Positions 39,301 through 40,880 of a DNA stretch of 64,000 nt are shown here, one piece after another. Source of the DNA: Tistrella mobilis (GTDB taxonomy: Bacteria; Pseudomonadota; Alphaproteobacteria; Tistrellales; Tistrellaceae); the NCBI RefSeq assembly GCF_039634785.1, contig NZ_JBBIAB010000026.1:1-64000 (forward strand). The letters are read 5' to 3'. The notes beneath the pieces are model-generated. The model saw only the letters and a list, made by a program, of their open reading frames with translations, searched no databases and was not told where the DNA came from. A program made the translations under genes and the position numbers. The first letter of the stretch is position 1, and the number at the start of each line of letters is the position of its first letter.

Positions 39301-40774
39301 CATCGATCTTGTCCTCACCGCCACCGATGCGGGCGGGCTGACCGCAAGCCGCAGCGTGACCATCACGGTCGGCGACGTGGACGAGAGCCCGAGCGCGCCG
39401 GTGCTGGATGGCGGCAGCGTGGCCGAGAACGCGGCCGGCGGCATCATCGGCCAGGTCTCGGTCGACGATACCGGCGTGCCCGGCGAGGTCACCTGGACGG
39501 TCGACGACGATCGCTTCGAGATCGTCGAGGTGGATGGTGTCCGGACGCTGAAGCTGAAGGACGGCGTGTCTCTCGACCACGAGGCCGAGGGCTCGGTGCG
39601 GCTGGTGATCAGCGTCACCAATGCCGGCGGTATCACCGCCCGCAGCGTGGTCGACATCGCGGTCACCGACGTCAACGAGGCACCGGTTCTGGCCGAACCC
39701 GGTACCGTCCGGATCCTTGCCACCGGCCAGGTGGTGATCGACGGGTCGGTGCTGGAGGCGACGGATCCGGATGGCGATGCGCTGGTCTTCCGCTTCGACG
39801 GCGAGACCCGCTACGGCACTTTCTATCTGAACGGCGTGGCGCAGAGTGCGGGCTTCACGGTGTCGGCCGCCGACATCGCCGCGGGCCGGCTGGTCTATCG
39901 ACCGAGTGTCGACACCGCCGCGGCCGGTGCGCCCGGCCGGCCGGACTTCGTCGAGACGGTGACCGTGACGGCAGGCGACGGCGCGCTGGAGAGCGCATCG
40001 GTCACCCTGACCGTCGCGATCGAGCCGATCCCGATCGACGTCCTGCCGGAAGAGAACGAGGTGCCGGTTGCGGTGGTCATCCCGATCCCGCCGGACGTCA
40101 CCCTGGCCGACTCGTCCTTCGGCCGCATCGAGCTGGTGTTGCGCGATCGCTTCTATGAAACCGCGATCGTCGAATATGCCCGCGAGGCCCATCGTGCCGC
40201 TTCGGGCTTCGAGCGCGAGCGGATCCTGGGCGACTACACCGCGCTGATGGCCCGCAGCCTGATCTCGGATCTCGCCATCGACACCACCTTCGACAGCGAA
40301 CTGGTCACCACCTTCTTCGGTGATCTGCTGCGGCGGGTGGATGCCATCGCGGCGACCGGCGTGTCGGTCGACAGGGTGGTGGTCAATGTGGTGCGCGAGG
40401 GTGAGCCGGTGCCGGCCGAGGCCGGTCCGCCGGTCGTCTTCCCGGCCGAGGCGCTGCCGCAGCCGCCGGCACCCGCCGGCGATGGCGAAGGCCAGCAGGG
40501 CGATGCCCCTGAGGGCCAGACCTCCGAGGAGAATGGCCAGCAGGGGGCGGATCTTCGCGGCCAGACCGCGGACGATACGCTGGCCTGGATCGAACCCGAT
40601 CTGGTGCTGCTGGCCCGGCTGATCGATGGTGACGACGCCGCGACCGATGCGGTCTTGGCGGAGGCCGGCTTCTCTGCCAGCCTGCGCCAGGCTGCAACCA
40701 GCTTCGACCGCGAGGTCGAGGCCCTGGCCGGGGCACTGGGACAGGGGCCTGCGGTGAGGGTGGCGCGTGGCTGA
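12308..40774 (+). CDS. Giant LEPR/DUF4347 cadherin-like surface protein, about 9,488 residues
   Basis: One open frame of 28.5 kb. Layout by residue: Arg-rich leader with LEPRMMFDAAG at 31-41; DUF4347 about 112-275 (IHIISEG, LLYGCDVAGG); right-handed beta-helix about 281-790 ending in a choice-of-anchor-Q-like ADNGGYTQTM...IDAG segment; cadherin/CSPG-like beta-sandwiches; two delta-60 blocks (about 1995-2390 and 2665-3075); more CSPG/VCBS-like modules; about 50 cadherin-like repeats (about 4,370-9,130); a final sandwich; and an acidic, Gln-rich, helical C-terminus. Repeats carry acidic calcium-type motifs (DPD, DVNEAP), so an extended, calcium-stiffened, secreted adhesin is likely. There are no RTX nonapeptides, no LPXTG and no ordinary signal peptide. 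ATG 12308 is chosen over GTG 12257 because GGGGGACGGG precedes it. A TolC gene follows directly and adaptor genes lie upstream. Confidence 0.93.
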   Translation: MRRFRRRGDHASRHITGPRRPGRRGALAQALEPRMMFDAAGVATAAEALQDQAAQDAAQELHPDTAGDGSAADTGHQADAHDAAALVETAAQGGDDGSDVTAAPAAAGDRREVAFIDTRVTDWQTLAAGLAQDVEIVVLDAGRDGLEQIADWMAEQSGAVDAIHIISEGSVGEIWLGSSTLSDRNIDDRAGDLAVIGAGLAEDGDILLYGCDVAGGSDGLAFLGRLAELTGADVAASDDATGSVAANGGGRFGDWDLEVSIGRVDTTIAVTEDTRAGYDGLMATFTAGTEAQLETAIVNANAAAGTDQIDITADITLGSGATGFTTITDNVVIQSSTAATRDILAANITDGSVFTVSDATVTFARLAIDGAAKTSGGGAGINFSSTGSDTLTLTDMTMTGLHATQGGAIFISGGQLAMTGTNSFVDNQATSGAGGAIYISGGNFIHTVTGQFTTNTATTQGGAIYQTSAAGATLNVTDSSFDQNSATQAGGAIRIEGNTSGNITFSVADSSFSGNTGGLGGAISTRTGGGSTTIERSTFTSNETTNGSGGGGAVELGGTATASEAFITDSTFTQNTASGTGGSGGAVLIASNALVDLDIVRSTFDRNVATSSGSGGAVALLGTSSTVSVVNSTFSGNTATFGSAIESTSALTVAHSTFSGNSATNGMNNGTIDSYGGSVSVSHTILANNTGWGVNVTGGSATNVGWNIYFGNSLDNNGLDAGPGTDLTTDPNLGALADNGGYTQTMKPGTGSSAIDAGNASITGQPATDQTGATRISGSAIDIGAVEAVNDTTPVLGGPRTVSWTEGDAPVILLPDITVADDDGDLITSARVWISNPHDGDVLAITSPGPYSASVAMEGGLLVLTLTGSGTAAQMQAALRTVTYSSTSDAPTWGNTGSAYTPDAAGSRILRVTVTDADGATSDELVGSGVQVTSVDDDPPAISADTFVYTPGAYGSDGYANFAPDLFLIDDTAMIKSVTVQLVASPDGSLERPRIQGTYAGINIAWDADSKKYTFTGTSPTGTASLNAFQEILRNLDYKNLSSGATVDTTDRIIRYTVTDANDQVGTFDLTIEIDKTPTVATNTGTTVAEGGSGSITTAMLEASDDYATGADLIYTVAALSHLTVSLNGSTLSTGGTFTQQDIDDGLVTFQHDGGETAGTLTFTLKQSSANYSDSVQHSFTVNTTPVNDAPVVNDTSASPLFSAGGSPVAVAESATIVDVDSGNLTSVVLTLTTRPGGTSDRIAMSTIGADNASNYGINVDPDNATGTLTLSGTASVAQYQTVLRGVVYAYTGATASMPGGDRVVSIVATDDSGDSATQASAAFERTVEVDAPPKVDTNTGTTLDEGGSTTITSAMLSSSDTEDTDPADVTYTLTTAPAVGTLKLNGTALSVNDTFTQKDIDDGLLTYEHDGSQTTSGSFGFSVKDTTNHTVSGQTFAITVTAVNDAPEITAPGSIAVTEDTETALTGISISDADAGTSDVTVTFTVGEGELAATSTADVTVGGTATALTLTGSVADINAFIAASALTFTPAADATGNVTLTVDVDDGGNTGSGGAKTDTATVTLAVSAVNDAPTIDGSQVVLTTTNENTMSTTYSVSDWLTDVNYADPDSGAVSGIAITGIVGNGAWQYTTDGDNWYGLGTAASDSAALLFAATTQFRFVPDNNRGGPASLTFRGWDQTSGTATSGSTLRTGDASSTGGSTAYSVEDSRAAMVVTQINDAPTLSTTDITLDPVDRNDVSTPITVSDLLTDGGYGDVDANPESGIAITALTGTGRWEYSTDGTNWHAVGTVSVNASLLLAAGAQLRYDPAGDTAETATISFRAWDQTIGTATNGSTRGTADTTITGSSSAYSSALATGSMEVTVVNEAPVLTVPGSLTVNEDTDLQITGISIADTDDLGQDYVLTITAPGGSFTATGTADVTVAAGGQTLILTGSRADINAFISGGNVTYRPGVNVTGTVDLSVSVSDQDAALPGTDADTVTVTVDPVNDAPDVYTINDGVDVVAAPEPLSTPTWMLDAPGGGHYVVSSRTTGGDAYQNVLVYRYNADGSIDTSYGTDGAAYFAGTVPNAVKVLASGELIIAGRAVSDSSLVVTRLATDGSVVSGFPITVSQAPSSFGPVDIEIDGSDRIYVTATLTPTSGDTSTVVFRFTADGTADGVFNVGASIPGSEQALDSVIQPDGKVVTLAAQGRDLIVYRHNADRTLDTSFGTGGYLIIDTDLLGGAGAQGVSVQADGSILVASATEDSGFPGQQVPVIWRLTADGALDTGFGVNGAVTGEAAHTVSFAFAPDGGIIVVGTISFAADISTTVQRFTPDGVLDAGFGRDGGFTIGGTEFPLNHTSVRIDADTGEILLGGNHYDSALQPADIYFARYDATGQPVFDADPAAYTENGAPVVIAPTIAVDDVDLGDADTLDGFTVSLTRDGGADGQDQFSAADGGTLDALTEGQALVVSGTTIGTVVTNSAGALVLSLNAAATRALVNEALRQISYVNSSDAPPASVDLVWTVNDGNSGTQGTGGATEGTLTTTVAITTVNDTPVITVPAGAAITVTEDTATAITGISFADADAGSGTVEVTLSVDKGTITATSGAGVTVTDGTNAITLSGTIADINAFIAAQGVTFQTDTDDTGDVTLTVDIDDLGNSGGASETASETVTITVTPVNDAPDVTTMPDGVVVVDGPGDMDSVGGIVGLPDGSYYQFGVDTDVASNMIVVARYDADGKLDTSFGTNGIVTLDSFGTFRPGTALLQSNGKLLISGTVSPSGGGGNAGMLISLNDDGSLDEGFGTSGVVVLSDTGVEFSLFKVTADATGRLLVAGMNFTGAAGTTDGLLYRLLDDGSIDTAFNGGAPLAIDLGGNETLLSVAVQDDGKIVVAGANDDGAILQRYNADGTLDTGFGSSGTVTIDDPDILESSQIVLPQSAGGMIVVNMHVDADTGLPVTTLVRLTDDGSVDGSFGSGGSLVFTGNLTTDATLLADGSMVFVGTHMTIGGGTPSATASIIKIGADGQLDTSFGTNGEVTFGDDLRSFTISSLTIDDNGDLLLGGSYLGCGCGGDEIFAARFTTDGTPVTGFNMDPTHVEDGGFTAIDPEIDIYDPELWLADDHDGMVITITRDGGADADDLFGAISGGTLGDLTEGGDLTVGGIVIGTVTTNAGGTLVLTLNADATYDLVNEAARQIGYATANDTPPASVDLLWSVDDGNTGAQGSGGALIGTLVSTVNIEAANDAPTVTDLSASPVYTAGGAAVNVVGSAVLDDIDSTMLTSVVLTLTTRPGGTSDNISLSSSAATYADGHGISYASYDPATGTLTLSGTASVADYQAVLQGVVFAYTGATASMPGGDRVVSITATDDSGDTDTQTSVAFERTIEVNAPPKIDSNAGTTLDEGDSTTITSAMLSSSDMEDTDPADVTYTLTTAPAAGTLKLDGTVLGVGDTFTQKDIDDGLVTYEHDGSEGASDSFGFSVADATNLTVSEQSFAITVTAVNDAPEITAPASIDVTEDTETALTGISISDVDAGTGEVTVTFTVGEGELAATSTADVTVGGTATALTLTGTVADINAFITGSALTFTPVANASGDVTLTIDVDDGGNTGSGGAKTDTATVTLAVSAVNDAPEITAPGSISVTEDVETALTGISISDVDVGSNDVTVTLDVATGTLSATSGSGVVVGGTAASLTLTGTVTAINAFIAASGVGYTTAENATADVTLTVTVDDGGNSGSGGAETDTTTVTLDVTAVNDAPVVTDLSASPVYTAGGDPVLMVGSAALSDVDSTMLTGVVVTFTTRPGGTSDSILLAVDAGLHADEHGITRIYDETSGTLTFSGTASLADYQTVLQGVAFAYMGEAATMPGGDRVVSIVATDDSGDTATQTSVAFERTIEVNAMPKVDTNTGTTVDEGGSTTITSAMLSSSDSEDTDPADVIYTLTTAPASGTLKLDGTALEVGDTFTQKDIDDGLLTYEHDGSEGASGGFGFSVEDTTNLTLSSQSFAITISAVNDAPEITAPASIDVTEDTETALTGISISDVDAGTGEVTVTFTVGEGELAATSTTEVTVGGTATALTLTGTVADINAFITGSALTFTPVANASGDVTLTIDVDDGGNTGSGGAKTDTATVTLAVSAVNDAPEITAPASIDVTEDTETALTGISISDVDVGSNDVTVTLDVATGQLSATSGSGVVVGGTATSLTLTGTVTAINAFIAASGVGYTTAANATTDVTLTVTVDDGGNTGSGGSQTDTATVTLDVTAVNDAPEITAPASIDVTEDTETALTGISISDVDAGTGEVTVTFTVGEGELAATSTADVTVGGTATALTLTGTVADINAFLSGGALTFTPVANANGDVTLTVDVTDSGNTGSGGAQTDTATVTLSVSAVNDQPTAPALDNDEVDENDAGAVIGRVTATDADGDTLTYTVDDARFEIVSVDGVQLLRLKEGVSLDYETEPTVDLVLTVTDPDNASNTTNVTITIRDDGVVTPLPVLTGGNVTENDAGAVVGTLPTLDGISYTVDDTRFEIVESDGRTVLKLKDGTSLDREAAAEVTVTITATDADNETRTADVLIRVANVNEAPSQPVLTGGTVAENAAGVAVGTLASTDPDAGDTLTYTVDDSRFEVVGNVLKLKDGVSLDREAAATIDLVVTVTDGDGLTAERTVTVTVSNVNEAPSVPVFTGDGTVAENDAGAVIGTVTTSDPDVDDLAGLSVDDARFEIVDGQLKLKDGVSLDHESEPTITLVLTATDGGGLTATRLLTLTVTDVNEAPNAPVLDGNVVVENDIGAVIGNVSGGDPDDGDSVTYTVDDARFEIVGGQLKLKDGEYLDYEAATSVDLVITATDVAGLQTQSTVSVKVLDDTNSAATPVLSNTTVTENEAGAVVGTLPVATLNGYIVDDARFEVVFIGITPTLKLKDGISLDHEAEPTVTLQITSIYVNDDAKTGTFVITVADANEQVGAPVLDNDSVAENAEGAVIGRVSATDPDDASTSFGQKTFTVDDARFEIVDGLLKLKDGISLDHETEATVTLNIQVTDGGGLSDSLVATINVTDLNETPSTPVVSGATVAENAAGAVIGTVTSTDPDAGDDLTYTVNDDRFEIVDVAGDMVLKLKDGVSLDHEAAGSVALVITATDTGGLSAERVMLVTVTDVNEAPTTPVLSSDTVQGGDAGAIVGRVTATDPDDATTQEGRLTFSVDDSRFEIVGDMLKLKAGESLSVGDEPTVSLVITATDGLGLASTQTVVLTVLPDATPPVPALPDGIVSENTPGGVIGPVRFTDPVDPGVDVSLTVDDARFEIVDVDGVPTLKLKDGISLDREAEASVTLVITATTIEGSRSNVVVIAVDNVNETPTQPVLTGSTVAENAAGAEIGTVTGSDPDVGDTLTFTVDDDRFEIVDGSLKLKDGVFLDHEAEASVDLVITATDADGLTATRSVTITVTDMNEAPTQPALTGSTVAENAAGAVIGTVTGSDPDDGDSVTFTVDDDRFEIVDGSLKLKDGVSLDHETEASVDLVITATDGDGLTATRSVTITVTDVNEAPAQPVLSGSTVAENAAGAVIGTVTGSDPDDGDTLTFTVDDDRFEIVDGSLKLKDGVSLDHETEASVDLVITATDADGLTATRSVTITVTDVNEAPAQPALSDSTVAENAAGAVIGTVTGSDPDDGDSVTFTVDDDRFEIVDGSLKLKDGISLDHEAEPTVDLVITATDGDGLTATRSVTITVTDVNEAPTQPALTGSTVAENAAGAVIGTVTGSDPDDGDSVTFTVDDDRFEIVDGSLKLKDGVSLDHEAEASVDLVITATDGDGLTATRSVTITVTDVNEAPAQPVLSGSTVAENAAGAVIGTVTGSDPDDGDTLTFTVDDDRFEIVDGSLKLKDGVFLDHEAEASVDLVITATDADGLTATRSVTITVTDVNEAPTQPALSDSTVAENAAGAVIGTVTGSDPDDGDSVTFTVDDDRFEIVDGSLKLKDGIALDYETEPSVDLVITATDADGLTATRAVTITVVDDGIVAPTPVLDGGIVAENAAGAIIGSLPDIGDGSYAVDDARFEIVERDGVQLLKLKDGISLDHEAAAEVVVRLTATGGDGGTAEGDVTIRVTDVNEAPAQPVLDAATVAENAAGATIGRVTATDPDDPAVSFGQKTFTVDDARFEIVGGVLKLKDGVSLDHEAEATVDLVLTVTDGGGLTASRTVTITVSDVNEAPAAPSLSGTTVAENAAGAAVGVVTCTDPDGDALTYTVDDTRFEIVDIDGAQTLKLKDGIALDHEGEPEVTVVITARDPGGLSTPMIVTLTVGDVNEAPAAPVLSGTVLPENTAGAVVGTVTGSDPDAGDSVTFTVDDARFEIVDGQLKLKDGVSVDFETEASIDLVITATDGDGLTATRAVTITVVDDAVTPVPPVLTGGSVAENAAGAVAGTLPDPAGGSFSVDDARFEIVDLDGTWTLKLKDGVALDHEAAASVTLTLTSTGSDGGTLTSTVVITVGDVNEAPAQPVLDAATVAENAPGATIGRVTASDPDDPSVSFGQKTFSVDDARFEIVGGVLKLKDGVSLDHEAGASIDLVLTVTDGGGLTASRTVTITVTDVNEAPAQPVLSGATVAENAAGAVIGTVTGSDPDAGDTLTFSVDDSRFEIVDGTLKLKDGIALDHEVEASVQLTITATDAAGLAASRSVTITVGDVNEAPTAPALDGNSVVENLPGAVIGVVSAGDPDAGDTLTYTVDDARFEIVGDVLKLKAGISLDFETEPSVDLVITATDAGGLTTSTTVQVTVIDDGVTAPLPVLSGGVVAENAAGALIGTLPGGAGVSYTVDDARFEIIDRDGVPTLKLKDGVSVDHEAEASITLRITSQVSEGDTATAEVLIRVTDVNEAPAAPTVGGSSLPENTAGAVVGRVSAVDPDDAATSAGQLTYTVDDARFEIVSGVLKLKDGITLDHEAEPSVDLVLTVTDGGGLTASRTVTITVTDVNEAPAQPVVSGTTVTENVAGAVVGTVSGTDPDAGDTLTFTVDDARFEIVSGVLKLKDGVSLDHETTAELTLVITATDAGGLTASRLVTVAVADVNEAPAAPTLDGSVVPEGVAGAGIGTVTATDPDDDVLTYTVDDARFEIVDGVLKLKDGISLDAETEASVDLVITATDPDGLSASATVTITVLDDGVTPTVPVLTGRTVAENLAGGVIGTLPDPNGGSFSVDDARFEIVDLDGTWTLKLKDGVALDHEAAASIRLVITSTAVDDTTLSSTVTITVSDVNEVPGAPALDAATVAENAAGAVIGRVTASDPDSGSTANGRLTYTVDDARFEIVGGVLKLKDGVSLDHEAAATVDLVLTVTDGGGLTASRTVTITVSDVNEAPAAPSVSGTGVAENAPGAVVGAVTCTDPDGDALTFTVDDSRFEIVDIDGVQTLKLKDGIALDHESDPTVTLVVTARDPGGLATAMIVTLAVGDVNEAPTVPVVTGDAVQGGSEGAIVGRVSASDPDDPLTANGRLTYTVDDARFEIVGGVLKLKDGVVISAADEASVSLVITVTDGGGLSASTTVDLTVRPDTTPPVPVIADGRVPENAPGAVVGVIGFLEDVDPGVDVTVSVDDARFEVVTQDGSFVLKLKDGVALDHEAADRVTLLLTTTTIEGTRSSVVTIAVGDVNEAPSAPVLSETVVPEDAQVIGRVTATDPDAAEALTFSVNDPRFEIVGGELRLVAGETLDHEGEPFVDLVITVTDKGGLTASTAVRLTVTDVPEAPTTPVLEGGDIPENEPGVAIGTVTADDPDGKGLTFTVDDDRFEVVAGVLKLKDGVSLDYETEGSVSVVITATAANGFSASGTYVLQVLDGNDAPTAPVLDGSTVPENQAGAVIGTVTATDQDADDELTFTVDDDRFEIVDGQLKLKDGVSLDYETEPTVTLVLTVTDREAISASTTVTIGVIDDGIVPPTPVLDGTTVPENAAGAVVGTLPDVAGASYTVDDARFEVVELDGSWTLKLKDGIALDHEAAAEITLRITASGADGGTASALVLVRVLDVDEAPAAPVLDGDTVAENAAGGVIGRVTATDPDGADTGNGRLTYGVDDARFEIVGGVLKLKDGVALDHEAEPVVDLVITVTDGGGLSATRSVTITVTDVNEAPAAPVVSGSTVAENAAGAVIGSVTAGDPDGDALTFMVDDARFEIVDGQLKLKDGIALDHEAEPSVTLVLTATDAGGLSATRVVVVTVTDVNEAPAQPVLSASLVGENQPGAVIGDVSAGDPDGDALTFSVDDARFEIVDGQLKLKDGVALDFETEPTVDLVITAQDAGGLTGSLTVTITVVDDGMQPVVPVLTGSTVAENAAGAVIGTLPDPEGGSFTVDDARFEIVEADGSFVLKLKDGIALDHEAAATIDLVITSTDIEGHSLDAPITIRVTNVNEAPAAPVLAGDTVAENAAGGVIGRVTTTDPDAGDTASYAVDDARFEIVGGVLKLKDGVSLDHEAEPVVDLVITVTDAGGLVATRSVTITVTDVNEAPAAPVVSGSTVAENAAGAVIGTVTATDPDGDALSYAVDDARFEIVDGQLKLKDGIALDHEAEPSVTLVLTATDGDGLATTSLITLTVTNVNEAPTAPAVAGDAVQGGEAGAVVGRVTAGDPDQGDALTYTVDDARFEVVDGVLKLKDGVTLDAGDTTSVDLVVTVTDRGGLSAATAITVTVRADATPPVPVLADGRVDENTQGGIVGAVGFLEDVDPGVEVTLSVNDARFEIVEIDGQAVLKLKDGVSLDHEAADRITLVITATTIEGSRSAAVVIAVGDVNEAPAVPVIDNRTVAENAPGAVVGTITVSDPDAAASDFGSLEVSVDDARFEVVERDGALVLKLKDGVSLDHETGLGVTLTLTVTDGGGLSTSRTVEILVTDVPEAPTAPVLDGATVAENAAGAVIGTVTAGDPDVGEAPVITVDDARFEIVDGQLKLKDGLALDHEGEPTVTLVLTATDATGLATSTTVVITVGDVNEAPSAPVLLDDRVGENEPGGVVGGISVDDPDLGDTVTVTVDDARFEVVEVDGALVLKLKDGVALDYETDGTIDLVLTATDAGGLTASRSVTITVGDVDESPSAPVLDGGSVAENAAGGIIGQVSVDDTGVPGEVTWTVDDDRFEIVEVDGVRTLKLKDGVSLDHEAEGSVRLVISVTNAGGITARSVVDIAVTDVNEAPVLAEPGTVRILATGQVVIDGSVLEATDPDGDALVFRFDGETRYGTFYLNGVAQSAGFTVSAADIAAGRLVYRPSVDTAAAGAPGRPDFVETVTVTAGDGALESASVTLTVAIEPIPIDVLPEENEVPVAVVIPIPPDVTLADSSFGRIELVLRDRFYETAIVEYAREAHRAASGFERERILGDYTALMARSLISDLAIDTTFDSELVTTFFGDLLRRVDAIAATGVSVDRVVVNVVREGEPVPAEAGPPVVFPAEALPQPPAPAGDGEGQQGDAPEGQTSEENGQQGADLRGQTADDTLAWIEPDLVLLARLIDGDDAATDAVLAEAGFSASLRQAATSFDREVEALAGALGQGPAVRVARG
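13150..14680 (+). other. Beta-helix segment of the giant protein
   Basis: Short turns repeat motifs such as GGAIYISGG, GGAIYQTSA, GGAIRIEG and NSTFSGNTA, as in Pmp/CSLREA-type right-handed beta-helices, closing with LGALADNGGYTQTMKPGTGS and SAIDAGNA. Between about 13790 and 14230 codon choice is much less GC-biased (many AGT, ACT, AAT, GTT, CTT codons) than on either side. Confidence 0.75.
18290..19470 (+). repeat. First delta-60-type block
   Basis: Roughly 50-60-residue units carry the phrase RYNADGSIDTSYGTDG, then RHNADRTLDTSFGTGG and LTADGALDTGFGVNG, alternating with VQPDGKVV/VQADGSIL-type strands. Units of this type are thought to fold as a beta-propeller-like domain. It is embedded between cadherin-like modules. 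Confidence 0.75.
20300..21530 (+). repeat. Second delta-60-type block
   Basis: The same unit type as the block at 18.3 kb: RYDADGKLDTSFGTNG, LNDDGSLDEGFGTSG, RYNADGTLDTGFGSSG and IGADGQLDTSFGTNG. It is preceded and followed by VTEDT- and GLAxxDxD-type sandwich modules that are also paralogous to those around the first block, so the two blocks probably arose by duplication of a module group. Confidence 0.75.
21985..25040 (+). repeat. Tandem 1.53-kb module duplication
   Basis: A four-module unit beginning VTDLSASPVYTAGG occurs at about 21985 and again exactly 1,530 bp later at about 23515. Each holds a TTRPGGTSD module, a CSPG-like module (TLDEGDSTTITSAMLSSSD / TVDEGGSTTITSAMLSSSD) and VTEDTETALTGISISD modules. 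A partial, more diverged version lies at 15.88-17.03 kb. Confidence 0.8.
25420..39690 (+). repeat. Array of about 50 cadherin-like repeats (about 95 residues each)
   Basis: Each repeat has the order PVLSGxTVAENAAGAVIG, DPDxGD, VDDxRFEIV, LKLKDGxxLDxE and TDVNEAP. I count 50 RFEIV/RFEVV cores by eye. Every fourth repeat is a variant joined by a DDG or TPP linker and lacking the DPD loop. Confidence 0.85.
28300..30260 (+). repeat. Homogenised block of seven 282-bp repeats
   Basis: Seven consecutive cadherin-like units with the core RFEIVDGSLKLKDG are spaced exactly 282 bp apart (cores at about 28411, 28693, 28975, 29257, 29539, 29821 and 30103) and are nearly identical in DNA, unlike the rest of the array. 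Confidence 0.9.
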
Positions 40775-40880
40775 CAGGACGACTGCGACGGCGGGCTGCG
40801 ACCGGCCCGCCGGCCATTTCGGGACGGTATCGACGATCATGACGCGCGGCAGAACGACCGCGGACAGACGGGGTGAGCAT

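Noticed and set aside
25420-39690. Regularly spaced repeats that could be mistaken for a CRISPR or satellite array
   Set aside because: They are in frame, about 285 bp long, and encode a consistent protein motif.
12308-40774. RTX toxin/adhesin assignment for the giant protein
   Set aside because: No GGxGxDxxx nonapeptide repeats were seen anywhere, and no HlyB-type ABC gene lies in the window.
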